From contig NZ_RHHS01000039.1 in the NCBI RefSeq assembly GCF_003710935.1, positions 100,878 through 164,877 on the forward strand: DNA of 64,000 nucleotides, read 5' to 3'. Below the pieces are notes generated by a model that did not search any database, was not told the origin of the DNA, and saw only the letters and a program-made list of their open reading frames with translations. Source of the DNA: Brevibacillus gelatini. Its GTDB lineage: Bacteria > Bacillota > Bacilli > Brevibacillales > Brevibacillaceae. Of the stretch, positions 19,226 through 26,981 are shown one piece after another (position 1 is the stretch's first letter; every line of letters begins with the position of its first letter). The translations under genes and the position numbers were made by a program.

Positions 19226-19648
19226 ATGCGTTTTCACCACAAGCTGATGATCGTCTCACTACTGGCCGTTGGCTCCGTTTGTATGCCAGCTTTCGCGCAA
19301 TCGCTGCCTGGAAGCGCCATGGAGCAGCCTGCTGGCGAACAAGGGGGCAAGTACGAAAACGAATCGTTTCGCAACATCGCCGTGACCAAAACCGGACCAG
19401 GCCAATACGCCGTAAAAGGCGAAGCACGCGTATTCGAAGCTGCCGTCCGCTTTGTCGTAACAGACGAGGGCACTACCTTGGCCGACAGCTTTGTCACAGC
19501 GAGCCAGGGGGCGCCTGAATGGGGCACATTTACGATCAACCTGAGTCTCGACGCCGCCAAGCTGAAAGCACCCGTGCTTACCTTGTTCGAGGAAAGCGCC
19601 GAATCAGGCCAGCGCATCCACGAACTGAACATCCCTTTGCCGAAGTAG
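19226..19648 (+). CDS. Gmad2 immunoglobulin-like domain secreted protein
   Basis: 140 aa exported protein. Residues 1-24 are a signal peptide ending in PAFAQ. Residues about 45-138 match the Gmad2 domain, a small beta sandwich often found with spore or cell-envelope proteins: FRNIAVTKTGPGQYAVKG, EARVFEAAVRFVV, SQGAPEWGTFTINL, and LFEESAESGQRIHELNIPL. There is no lipobox Cys. The start has GGAAGGG upstream. It converges with the enoyl-CoA hydratase gene, leaving only 3 bases between stops. Confidence 0.8.
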   Translation: MRFHHKLMIVSLLAVGSVCMPAFAQSLPGSAMEQPAGEQGGKYENESFRNIAVTKTGPGQYAVKGEARVFEAAVRFVVTDEGTTLADSFVTASQGAPEWGTFTINLSLDAAKLKAPVLTLFEESAESGQRIHELNIPLPK

Positions 19649-19651
19649 TGT

Positions 19652-20425
19652 TTACGTCCGTTTCATTTTGGCCCGGACAAGCGATTGAAACGCAGGGTGG
19701 GCAATCAAGGACGGTTGCTGCTGTTTTTCCCAGGCGAGCGCATACTCCAGCCCGTTACACTGGCACCGTCCCAGCCCTTCCTTCGTGACAGCATACGCCT
19801 GCCGCGGCAGACGCCGCACCGCCGCCACCAGCGCTTCCACCTCCTGCTCCATGCGCGCTGGCTCAACCGCCCGATATATCAAGCCAATCTGCTCGGCTGT
19901 TTGTCCGGAAATCTTTTCCCCGAGCAAAGCCAGCCGTTTCGCCCATGCCGTTCCTACCAGCCGCGGCAGCAAATACGTGCCGCCAAAGTCGGTAGTGAGT
20001 CCGATCTGGACGAAAGGCTCCTGCAGCACCGCATCTTTCGTCGCGATGACAAAATCGGCGTGCAGCGCCAGGTTAAGCCCTGCTCCGACCGCCACCCCTT
20101 CCACGACGGCAATCACCGGCTTCGGCATCTCGTGCAGCCGCATGATAAAGTCATTGATGACCGCAAGCGCCTTTTCAGCCTCGCTTTTATCGCTGAGCGC
20201 AGTCAGTACGGTCAAATCCGCACCGGAGCAAAAATGGCCGCCCGCTCCCCGGAGAATAAGCACTTCCACCTCCGGATCATCCGCCGCCTCTGCAATCGAC
20301 TTTTGCAAAAGCGAAAACATCTCGACCGTCATCGCGTTCAGCACGCGCGGGCGATTGAGTGTGATCGTGCAGACTCCCTCTTCTTTTTTCAGCAAAAGCG
20401 GTGTTGCTTGAACTTCTTGCTCCAT
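19652..20425 (-). CDS. Enoyl-CoA hydratase/isomerase family protein
   Basis: Crotonase-fold enzyme of 257 aa acting on acyl-CoA thioesters. The fold is shown by TITLNRPRVLNAMTVEMF, the oxyanion-hole segment GAGGHFCSGADL, KPVIAVVEGVAVGAGLNLALHADFVIA, and FVQIGLTTDFGGTYLLPRLVG. The usual second catalytic Glu is not obvious in the last motif (Thr-Thr-Asp-Phe where many hydratases carry Pro-x-x-Gly), so it may be an isomerase or other crotonase. No beta-oxidation partners are adjacent. Confidence 0.88.
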   Translation of the reverse strand: MEQEVQATPLLLKKEEGVCTITLNRPRVLNAMTVEMFSLLQKSIAEAADDPEVEVLILRGAGGHFCSGADLTVLTALSDKSEAEKALAVINDFIMRLHEMPKPVIAVVEGVAVGAGLNLALHADFVIATKDAVLQEPFVQIGLTTDFGGTYLLPRLVGTAWAKRLALLGEKISGQTAEQIGLIYRAVEPARMEQEVEALVAAVRRLPRQAYAVTKEGLGRCQCNGLEYALAWEKQQQPSLIAHPAFQSLVRAKMKRT

Positions 20426-20542
20426 CTTTGTCTCTTCCCCTTTCTATTTGGATGTCTTGCCGCTTGCGTCTTTTGCATGCCTTCTGCCGTAACATTTCGC
20501 GATGAATGACCATTCACCCTGCCTGTTTCAGGAACTTTATGG

Positions 20543-20569
20543 AAAAAGCCGCTCCTGTGTGGAACGGCT
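20543..20569 (-). terminator. Terminator after the DUF4870 gene
   Basis: On the minus strand AGCCGTTCC pairs with GGAGCGGCT (one mismatch) across a 5-base loop, followed by TTTTT. Confidence 0.75.
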
Positions 20570-20596
20570 CAACGGCTCCTTCGTGAAGCAAGCGAT

Positions 20597-20947
20597 TTAT
20601 TTGATAAACCGAAGGGTAAGCGGATAGCGGTAGCTTTTCCCTTCGTTTGCCCGGACAGCAGCGATCACCACAAAGACAATCCAGAAAAAGAACAGGGCGA
20701 TCAACAAGAGCAAGCCGATAAAGACGATGAGCAGGATGCTGGAAACGGCTGCGTAGATCGTAACTGAAATGCTGAAATTGACCGCTTCCTTGCCGTGCTC
20801 CTGAAAATAGAGTCCCTCTTCCCGTCTGAACAGCCAGACCAAAAGCGGTCCCAATACATGGCCGAACGGGATCAGAAAGCCGATCAGCGCGGACAAATGA
20901 ACGATCATGGCCCACATTCGCTCGTCTTTTCCAACCAGATGATTCAT
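20597..20947 (-). CDS. DUF4870 membrane protein
   Basis: 116 aa integral membrane protein of the DUF4870 (TIC20-like) group. It opens with a soluble head, then MWAMIVHLSALIGFLIPFG, LGPLLVWLFRREEGLYFQEHGKEAVNFSIS (the conserved family block), and a strongly hydrophobic pair of helices ending in FVVIAAVRANEGKSYRYPLTLRFI. The ATG at 20947 has GGGGG 7 bases upstream; another ATG 6 bases earlier is too close to it. Function is unknown. Confidence 0.85.
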   Translation of the reverse strand: MNHLVGKDERMWAMIVHLSALIGFLIPFGHVLGPLLVWLFRREEGLYFQEHGKEAVNFSISVTIYAAVSSILLIVFIGLLLLIALFFFWIVFVVIAAVRANEGKSYRYPLTLRFIK

Positions 20948-21014
20948 GTGCATTCCCCCATTCCCTTCGATACTGTAGTTTACGATGCCATCCTGGCAAA
21001 CTTGCGAAAAAACA

Positions 21015-21040
21015 AAAAAGCGCCGCAACAGGCGCTTTTT
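21015..21040 (-). terminator. Terminator after the Cys/Tyr-rich gene
   Basis: AAAAAGCGCC and GGCGCTTTTT pair perfectly across a 6-base loop; T-tract on the minus strand just after the stop at 21048. Confidence 0.85.
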
Positions 21041-21047
21041 CGATGAA

Positions 21048-21254
21048 TTAGTATTTGCTGTCGTGTCCGCCCCAAGAGGACCCGTAACCACCGTGTCCGT
21101 AGCTTTCGCCGTAATGATGACCGCAGCTGCCGCGACCGGATTTACATTCCATTTTGTAGTAAGGCTTGTAGTAGCAGTGTTTTTTGTAGTATTTCTTCTT
21201 GCAGCACTTCCTGTAGTAGCACTTGCAATGAGATCTTCTGCATCCGCAACCCAT
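21048..21254 (-). CDS. Cys/Tyr/Lys/His-rich small protein, spore-coat-like
   Basis: A 68 aa protein of extreme composition: it starts MGCGCRRSHCKCYYRKCC, has Lys-Lys-Tyr-Tyr and Tyr-Tyr-Lys repeats in the middle, and ends in a Gly/His/Tyr/Ser-rich tail (GYGSSWGGHD). Ten Cys residues and many Tyr residues suggest crosslinking, as in small spore coat or crust proteins, or metal binding. The ATG at 21254 follows GAGGGGG by 8 bases; an in-frame GTG 9 bases upstream is less likely. A monocistronic unit with its own terminator. Assignment to the spore coat is inference. Confidence 0.75.
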   Translation of the reverse strand: MGCGCRRSHCKCYYRKCCKKKYYKKHCYYKPYYKMECKSGRGSCGHHYGESYGHGGYGSSWGGHDSKY

Positions 21255-21263
21255 GAACCTCAC

Positions 21264-21450
21264 CCCCTCTTGTTCGTTACATCTACAAAGTATGTAGGTG
21301 AGGGTGGATCGGCATGGTACACTTGTCTATTCTTGAACCAAAATCAGCAAATGACCCATTTTTGAATCGCGGTACACTTTTAATCCAAATTCCAAATAAA
21401 GATAAAACTCTGGCAATCAACCAGAAAATGAGTGCATGAATGATCGAAAT
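21264..21450. repeat. Intergenic region with a 9-base direct repeat
   Basis: No gene is seen. GGTACACTT occurs at 21316-21324 and again at 21371-21379, each followed by related T-rich sequence. The pattern resembles repeated transposase-binding sites at an element end, but no transposase or second end is present. Confidence 0.35.
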
Positions 21451-22395
21451 TCATTGTGTCACAATTTTGCGCAGTTCATTGATTCCGTGATGATCGGGAA
21501 TCTCCTGGTACTCCTTTACTTTTGGCAGCGTCAGCAAATGAGGTCTGACCATATAACCTGGCTTCGATATATAGACGACATCACAATTCGCAATCAGGTC
21601 GAACACGTCGGGATGGTTCGCTTCAATCGTCCGAATATCCAGATGAGTGATGCCTGCGTTGTACAGGTCACTTATCATTCCTGCTGCACCGCGAATGGTC
21701 GCGCAGACCAGTCCGACTTTTGTATGGCGGGGATACGCCTCCATGGCCGGGATCACCGTGGTGGGATCGGGAATAAAATCGAGGCTGACGATGGGCGGAG
21801 CCTCACGCGGCAAGCGATGCTTCGTGCGCAAATTCACAGTCGGGTGCGTGACAATCGCCTTGTACTGATGCAAAAAGCTCGGGTCCTGCTCGAATCGCTC
21901 GGCAAAATCATCAAAGGTCCGCCCCTCCAGCATGACACTGGGCAGATGGTATTGCACCAGGCGCAAATATTCGGCCAGCTCCAGCTCTGTGAAACGCAAA
22001 AACAGGACAGGAAACTGGTTGATCTCCTGCATGACAGACGAAAGGACACGGGTAAATTCATCCATGGAGTACCCCATAGCCTTTACTTTGTGCAGCGTCT
22101 CTTTGGCCAGCAAGGCGAGATGCGCGGGATTGCGGGTCAGGAGAGGGTCGTTGACGATATTGCTGACGATCGTTCCACGCCCTTGCCGCGAATCGACCAT
22201 CCCTTCCTGCTGCAAGCGGAGATATACGCTCCTGACCGTGTTGTAATTGACCTTCAGATGCGCCGCCAGCTCTCTGACCGTCGGCAGTTGCTCATTCGGC
22301 GCAAGTTCTCCGCTGCGAATCGAGGAGGCAATTTGTTGGTAGAGCTGTTCGTGGTACGAAACATTCGAATCCTTTTGCAAGGTCAGGCGTAGCAT
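21451..22395 (-). CDS. GntR family transcriptional regulator with an unassigned C-terminal domain
   Basis: 314 aa regulator. Residues 1-80 form a GntR winged helix-turn-helix (VSYHEQLYQQIASSIRSGEL, LPTVRELAAHLKVNYNTVRSVYLRLQQEGMV, GRGTIV). The remaining 230 residues do not match the FadR, HutC or MocR effector domains I know; they show alternating strands and helices (KVGLVCATIRGAAGMISDLY, HLDIRTIEANHPDVFDLI, CDVVYISKPGYMV) that look like a periplasmic-binding or receiver-type Rossmann fold. The ATG at 22395 follows GAGGTG. The effector is unknown. Confidence 0.85.
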   Translation of the reverse strand: MLRLTLQKDSNVSYHEQLYQQIASSIRSGELAPNEQLPTVRELAAHLKVNYNTVRSVYLRLQQEGMVDSRQGRGTIVSNIVNDPLLTRNPAHLALLAKETLHKVKAMGYSMDEFTRVLSSVMQEINQFPVLFLRFTELELAEYLRLVQYHLPSVMLEGRTFDDFAERFEQDPSFLHQYKAIVTHPTVNLRTKHRLPREAPPIVSLDFIPDPTTVIPAMEAYPRHTKVGLVCATIRGAAGMISDLYNAGITHLDIRTIEANHPDVFDLIANCDVVYISKPGYMVRPHLLTLPKVKEYQEIPDHHGINELRKIVTQ

Positions 22396-22531
22396 GCATT
22401 CACCTCTTCCTCCGTCATTGAAACCATCGTATATGAATTGCGAATCGAACGTCAATAGAGCAGCCGGCATGAACTTACCCGCAACGGCAATACTAAACCA
22501 GATCACACATTTGCGAGAAAGAGGTGTTCCC

Positions 22532-22702
22532 ATGGGAGAACGAAGCCGTTTTCGTGAAGGCGACAAGTCGCCAAAAAACGCCATGTACATGGAAATCGGG
22601 GAAACCGGCGCCAGCGTGCAGGACCCGATGATTATCGAGCTGGAAAAAGGCGAAAAGTTTCCCGCTACCCGCAACAAAAACCGGGTGTGGACCCAAAAAT
22701 AG
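22532..22702 (+). CDS. YjzC family protein
   Basis: 56 aa small protein of the Bacillus YjzC family. It shows the family pattern of an N-terminal RSRFREGDKSPKNAMYMEIGE, then a GASVQDP turn, and a C-terminal EKGEKFPATRNKNRVWTQK. The ATG at 22532 has GAGGTG upstream. No function is known; YjzC has been reported among sporulation-associated genes. A terminator lies directly after it. Confidence 0.85.
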   Translation: MGERSRFREGDKSPKNAMYMEIGETGASVQDPMIIELEKGEKFPATRNKNRVWTQK

Positions 22703-22717
22703 GTACCAACCTGCAAG

Positions 22718-22753
22718 AAAACCAACCTGGCAAAAAACAACCAGGTTGGTTTT
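22718..22753. terminator. Bidirectional terminator
   Basis: A perfect 13-base stem, AAAACCAACCTGG with its complement, around a 10-base A-rich loop. It separates the convergent yjzC-like gene and the acidic protein gene. Confidence 0.9.
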
Positions 22754-22757
22754 CTGA

Positions 22758-23006
22758 TTAATCCTCGTCTTCGTCGCCTTCGCTGTCTTCCTCGTCCTCT
22801 TCGTCGCCGCTCACATAAATGATGGTGACACCAAGGCTCTCAAGCAGAGAAATGACTTCCCTGTTCAGTTCCTGGTCCATGAGCAGCCCCAGGCTTTCTA
22901 CCAGCTCAAGCTCTTCCAGTTCGCCTTTTTCGGCATCTTCAATCAGCTCTATGACTTCCGTCATCCGCTTCTTTTCCAGAACTGCCATCAGTTCATCTCT
23001 CGTCAT
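22758..23006 (-). CDS. Small acidic protein, sigma-70 region 1.1-like
   Basis: 82 aa protein: a helical N-terminal part (MTRDELMAVLEKKRMTEVIE, LIEDAEKGELEELELVESLG, MDQELNREVISLLESLGVTI) and a Glu/Asp tail of about 18 residues. The ending SLLESLGVTIIYV resembles the last strand and helix of the sigma-70 region 1.1 fold, and the acidic composition fits, but no other sigma region is present. The ATG at 23006 fits GAGGTGG; a TTG at 23033 lacks a site. Regulation of RNA polymerase would be inference only. Confidence 0.65.
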   Translation of the reverse strand: MTRDELMAVLEKKRMTEVIELIEDAEKGELEELELVESLGLLMDQELNREVISLLESLGVTIIYVSGDEEDEEDSEGDEDED

Positions 23007-23090
23007 AAACTGTTTCCCACCTCGATTTCTCAACTCTATGCTTTATAATAGTACATAAACAAACCGTTGAAAACATAACGAAGGAGCGAG

Positions 23091-23645
23091 GTGAAGTCCA
23101 CCGTGTATCCTGAGCCGTATCTGGACTACCTGGTTCAGTTTCATGTCAAACGCGACTATTTCGAGTGTCACGAAATTTTGGAAGAGTATTGGAAAAGCGC
23201 TCCACCACAGGAGCGCCAGTCTGTTTGGGTCGGCTTGATTCAAATTGCCGTCGGGCTGTACCACCACCGCCGCGGCAACGTAAACGGCGCCCGCAAAATG
23301 CTCACAAGCGCCCGCGCGCTGGTGCAAAAGCATCACGCAGAGCTGGAGCGCCTTGGCCTGGACAGCAATGCCCTGGAGCACCTGCTGGCAGTCCGCCTGG
23401 AGGAAATTGGGCAAGGCTTGCCTTACCGCAGCATTACCTTGCCGATGCAGGCCGCCGAGCTGATTGCCGCGTACAAAGCAGCTTGTGCCAGACAAAATCA
23501 GCCTGAGCATCGCGACAGCGACATGAATGATTCGTTTTTGCTGAACAAGCATACGTTGCGCGACCGCAGCGACGTCCTCGCAGAACGCGAGCGCCAGTTG
23601 CAGCTCCGTCAGGGAAAACAGCCTGATCCCCACGCTGCAACCTGA
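23091..23645 (+). CDS. DUF309 domain protein
   Basis: 184 aa helical protein of the DUF309 family. The signature is YFECHEILEEYWK followed by QSVWVGLIQIAVGLYHHRRGN and GARKMLTSARA. The family is widespread in Firmicutes and its biochemical role is not known. The start is taken as GTG at 23091 with AGGAG 5 bases upstream; a second GTG at 23103 is possible. The C-terminal 50 residues are charged and Gln/Arg-rich. It converges with the KptA-like gene, 5 bases apart. Confidence 0.82.
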   Translation: MKSTVYPEPYLDYLVQFHVKRDYFECHEILEEYWKSAPPQERQSVWVGLIQIAVGLYHHRRGNVNGARKMLTSARALVQKHHAELERLGLDSNALEHLLAVRLEEIGQGLPYRSITLPMQAAELIAAYKAACARQNQPEHRDSDMNDSFLLNKHTLRDRSDVLAERERQLQLRQGKQPDPHAAT

Positions 23646-23650
23646 TGCGC

Positions 23651-24193
23651 TCACTCCGCGACAAAAGCGGCTGGTATCGCCTCACTGAACCAAAATGCCC
23701 CGCTCCCCTGAAAAAATCGGATGCCGGCTGCCCGCGCCAAAGCCGCCTGAACGGTTAGCAAACAGAGCGTGTCCTCCGGCATTCCGATGTCTTCGGTCCG
23801 AGAAGCAAGCTGGACAAGCTCGCTTGCAATCGGCAAAAGCCCCCCGGCGAGCGTCTGCTGCACCAGCTTTGCGTGCGTGCCGTAATACAGGTGCTCCGGA
23901 GGCTCCACCTCTGTGAGCCGTGTGGCCGTCTGGCTCGGCGCAAAGCCGTAGGTGGCGCGAATCAACTCGCCCCCGTCCCACTCGATTTGCCGCTCCGGGT
24001 CATTTTCCACCACCTGCCACAAATCGGCACGCCGAAGGTTCGCCCAGCCTTTGATCGAGCGCAAATAAGCGAGCAGCGGTCCTGTTGGCGTGAAGCCGTA
24101 TGTATCGAAGTAAAGCTGGACGTGCTCGTTTTTTTGCCGCAGGATGCTGAGCAGACGCTTGCGCAGTTGGAGTTCCTCGTGTTGGGCCAGCAT
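23651..24193 (-). CDS. Divergent RNA 2'-phosphotransferase (KptA/Tpt1) family protein
   Basis: 180 aa protein with the layout of the KptA/Tpt1 family, which transfers an RNA 2'-phosphate to NAD+ in eukaryotic tRNA splicing and has an obscure role in bacteria. An N-terminal winged-helix part is followed by EHLYYGTHAKLVQQTLAGGLLP, which corresponds to the family block L-Y-H-G-T-x(7)-I-x(3)-G-L, and by a C-terminal FWFSEAIPAAFV. Residues usually essential appear altered: the Arg-His pair near 19-20 is Arg-Gln, and the HGT His is Tyr. It may be inactive or have changed activity. Medium confidence in family, low in activity. Confidence 0.65.
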   Translation of the reverse strand: MLAQHEELQLRKRLLSILRQKNEHVQLYFDTYGFTPTGPLLAYLRSIKGWANLRRADLWQVVENDPERQIEWDGGELIRATYGFAPSQTATRLTEVEPPEHLYYGTHAKLVQQTLAGGLLPIASELVQLASRTEDIGMPEDTLCLLTVQAALARAAGIRFFQGSGAFWFSEAIPAAFVAE

Positions 24194-24223
24194 GGCTTTC
24201 TCCCCCCTTCATCCGGTTTTACG

Positions 24224-24904
24224 CTAATAAATCCAGAAAACAACAGCCAGTACCAACGCCAAATCCGCCAGCAAATGGCTGAACCAGGTCGGGTAAATGG
24301 ACGGAAACAGCCCTTTCATCCACCCCCAGATGACACCCGCGCCGTATACCGCCATCGTAAGCAGCAACCCTTGCCACACCCCGAACAAGGTAGCCGCGAT
24401 AATCAGGTGATACAGCGTGTAAAAAAAGCTCGTGAGCAGTACGGCGCCAACACGGGAGAGCGAGCGCAGCATGCGCTGCAGGACAAAGCCTCGCCAGAAC
24501 AGTTCCTCCAAAAGCGAATTGACGACCACGAGATACAGCGCAAACCAGCCGATCCAGTTGCGGTCAAGCCCCCACGACTCCAGCCCGGCCCGCACGACGT
24601 CCGGCCTGCCCTCCGCTTGCAAAATCAGCCACAGTCCTGCCAGGATGCCTGTAAAAAACAGCAGCCCCAGTCCAATCCCGAAAAGCGCCCCGCGCTTCTC
24701 AAAGCGTCCCCACGCCAGACGCCAATGCTCTTGCAAGCTTTTTTCCCACCAGCCGTGCAGCAGCGGGATCGCTACACAAACCCCCAGATGAAACGAAACA
24801 AACGTGGCAAACAAGCTGTGCCGCTCGACCAGTCCGTAAAAAATGGCGAGCGTGGCAGCAAACCCATATCCGATCAAAAGAAGCAGCGTGCGTTTTCGCG
24901 CCAT
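24224..24904 (-). CDS. CPBP family intramembrane glutamic endopeptidase
   Basis: 226 aa polytopic membrane protein with the CaaX protease and bacteriocin-processing (CPBP/Abi) motifs: SLLEELFWRGFV (motif 1, EExxxR), FYTLYHL (motif 2 His) and SHLLADL (motif 3, HxxxD). About seven hydrophobic segments are visible. The ATG at 24904 has AGGAG 10 bases upstream. Substrates of stand-alone CPBP proteins are mostly unknown; no bacteriocin gene is adjacent. It is divergent from the MFS gene. Confidence 0.88.
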   Translation of the reverse strand: MARKRTLLLLIGYGFAATLAIFYGLVERHSLFATFVSFHLGVCVAIPLLHGWWEKSLQEHWRLAWGRFEKRGALFGIGLGLLFFTGILAGLWLILQAEGRPDVVRAGLESWGLDRNWIGWFALYLVVVNSLLEELFWRGFVLQRMLRSLSRVGAVLLTSFFYTLYHLIIAATLFGVWQGLLLTMAVYGAGVIWGWMKGLFPSIYPTWFSHLLADLALVLAVVFWIY

Positions 24905-25097
24905 TTCCGACAAGCTCCTTTGTTGCGTTTTCGCCGCCCATCGCTCCTGTAATGTGCCCGTTATGGCGAAGAAGCATACATACATTGTCAATAAATATAC
25001 AAATATTTGGACAGATGTTATACTAAGTGGTGCCGTTATAAAAAATTTGATCGATTCAATTTTTTACCAAAAATCAAAACGATTTGGAGTGGCTCTC

Positions 25098-26297
25098 ATG
25101 TTGTGGCGTAACCGAACCTTTGTCCTGCTAATGACGGGAGAGATCATCGCTGGCGCAGGCATGTGGATTTCCATCATTGCCAATTTGTCGTTCATGCAGA
25201 GCCTGATCCCTTCCGAAACCGTGAAGGCGCTGATTTTGATGACCGGCCTTGTCGTAAGCATTCTGCTCGCACCGAAAGCAGGCGTCATCATCGACATGTA
25301 CGACAAAGGAAAGGTCATGTTCTGTGCCAGCCTGGCTCGTATTTTGAGCCCCGTGTTCATGTTTCCCGCGCTTGCCTACGATTCGATCTGGTGGATGATC
25401 GTCTCGCTGATCGTCATGCAAGTGTCGGCGGCCTTTTACTTCCCGACCGTGCAAGCTTCCCTGCCTGCCATCTTGAGCAAGGATGAACTGCTGAAAGCGA
25501 ACAGCGCCTACTTGAATATATCCACGCTGTCGCGCATCGGCGGAACGGCTCTCGGAGGGATTCTCGTCGTCTCCATGGAGCTGTCCATGCTGTACGTCTG
25601 CTCGATGATTGCGTACGCAGTCCTCGCCGTCGTCACGCTGTTTTTGCGCATTCCGGCAGTCACCTCGCGCAATATGAAGGAAAAAGTGGAGTTTCGCGAA
25701 GTGCTGCAGATTGCCCGCAAAGATCCGGCGCTGTTTGTCGGACTCATCAACAACGGCTTGATAACGCTGTTTTTGGGCGGCATCAATCTGTTGATTCTCA
25801 ACCTCAGCGAGCTGCAGCAGGAGCCTCAGCTCATGGGCTGGATTTACACAGTTGAAGGAACGAGCATTTTAATCGGCGGTTTGCTGGCCAAACGGTGGAT
25901 CGGCGGCAAAAACCTGGTCGCAGCCTCCACGCTCATGCTGTTTTTCTTTGCCCTCTCCCAGTTCGGGATGTCGTTTGCAGCGCAGAAAGCGATGGTGCTA
26001 TCCTCGTTTTCCGTGTTCGGCTTTGTCGTCGCCTTCTTTTTCCCGGTGCTTTCGACGATCTTTCAGAAGCGGCTGCCCGCCCACCAGCAAGGACGCTTTT
26101 TCTCCTTCAAAAGCATGCTGGATCGCGGCTGTTTCCTGCTGGCACTGGGAATTACCGGGATCGGCCTGGACTTGCTTGGCATCAGTGGCTACCTGCTGTT
26201 CATCGGCTCGATAACCCTTTTGTCCGGCATCCTGACGTTCGTTTACAGCCAAAAACACAGGCTGGATGTCCGCGAAAGCGACGAGGCGGCCGCCTAG
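25098..26297 (+). CDS. MFS transporter
   Basis: 399 aa, about twelve transmembrane helices, major facilitator superfamily. The N-terminal MLWRNRTFVLLMTGEIIAGAG and the loop GVIIDMYDKGKVM (motif A type, with Asp and Arg-like residues) fit the drug-efflux-like MFS_3 group. The C-terminus ends in a charged tail. The ATG at 25098 has GGAGTGG upstream. It lies alone between a divergent CPBP gene and ccdC; the substrate cannot be predicted. Confidence 0.88.
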   Translation: MLWRNRTFVLLMTGEIIAGAGMWISIIANLSFMQSLIPSETVKALILMTGLVVSILLAPKAGVIIDMYDKGKVMFCASLARILSPVFMFPALAYDSIWWMIVSLIVMQVSAAFYFPTVQASLPAILSKDELLKANSAYLNISTLSRIGGTALGGILVVSMELSMLYVCSMIAYAVLAVVTLFLRIPAVTSRNMKEKVEFREVLQIARKDPALFVGLINNGLITLFLGGINLLILNLSELQQEPQLMGWIYTVEGTSILIGGLLAKRWIGGKNLVAASTLMLFFFALSQFGMSFAAQKAMVLSSFSVFGFVVAFFFPVLSTIFQKRLPAHQQGRFFSFKSMLDRGCFLLALGITGIGLDLLGISGYLLFIGSITLLSGILTFVYSQKHRLDVRESDEAAA

Positions 26298-26405
26298 CAA
26301 TCACACCGCTTGCCTGTCTGCTGCTTTTCCCTGCGCCTCCATTTGGTGTACACTAGAAAAAACAACGTTGAAAATTTGTTGCAAGTCTTTGGAGGCGTTT
26401 TTCCC

Positions 26406-26885
26406 ATGCAGATCCTATCTTCCCCTGCACTCGGCATCCTGGTTCCGCTGTTGATGGCGACTGCGGTCATCTTTGTGCGCATGCGTCGGCAAAAAAAGCC
26501 TGTATCTGCAAAGAGCATCATCCTGCCGCCTTTTTTCATGTCGACGGGCTTTGCGATGTTTCTCTTTCCAGAGGCAGCACTCCCGCCGATGTACGATCTG
26601 GCCGCTTTTGTCACGGGGTTGTTTTTCTCGATTCCTTTGATTATGACCTCGCGCTTTGAAGTGATCGGCCGGGACATCTACCTCAAGCGCTCCCGGGCTT
26701 TTTTCTTCATCCTGGCAGGGTTGCTCATCATCCGGTTGATTATCAAACTGGTGATAAACGACAGCTTTACCCCGATTCAGACGGGCGGACTTTTTTTCTT
26801 GCTTGCTTTTGGCATGCTTGTTCCTTGGCGAATCGCGATGCTGTACATGTACAAGCAATTGGCGAAAAAGACGTTTGGCACGTAA
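26406..26885 (+). CDS. CcdC family membrane protein
   Basis: 159 aa membrane protein with about five hydrophobic helices; member of the CcdC (DUF1453) family named from the Bacillus ccdA-yneI-yneJ(ccdC) region. Family features: PLLMATAVIFVRMRR, ILPPFFMSTGFAMFLFPE, SRFEVIGRDIYLKRSRAFFF. In Bacillus its loss does not block cytochrome c synthesis, so the name is historic. GGAGG precedes the ATG by 10 bases. No cytochrome c genes are near. Confidence 0.85.
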   Translation: MQILSSPALGILVPLLMATAVIFVRMRRQKKPVSAKSIILPPFFMSTGFAMFLFPEAALPPMYDLAAFVTGLFFSIPLIMTSRFEVIGRDIYLKRSRAFFFILAGLLIIRLIIKLVINDSFTPIQTGGLFFLLAFGMLVPWRIAMLYMYKQLAKKTFGT

Positions 26886-26903
26886 TGATGTCTGGGAAAA
26901 ACG

Positions 26904-26953
26904 AAAAAGCAACTGGTTTCCTCCTGTGCTTGAAGGAAATCGGTTGCTTTTTT
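26904..26953. terminator. Bidirectional terminator after ccdC
   Basis: An 18-base stem with G-U pairs, AAAAAGCAACTGGTTTCC with GGAAATCGGTTGCTTTTT, around a 12-base loop. It serves ccdC and the convergent VOC gene. Confidence 0.88.
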
Positions 26954-26981
26954 TGCGGAGAGTTGTCCGCCAGGGGGACAA

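Noticed and set aside
24843..25097. N-terminal extension of the MFS transporter
   Set aside because: It would cover the divergent control region and the CPBP start; the ATG at 25098 has its own ribosome site and family-like N-terminus.
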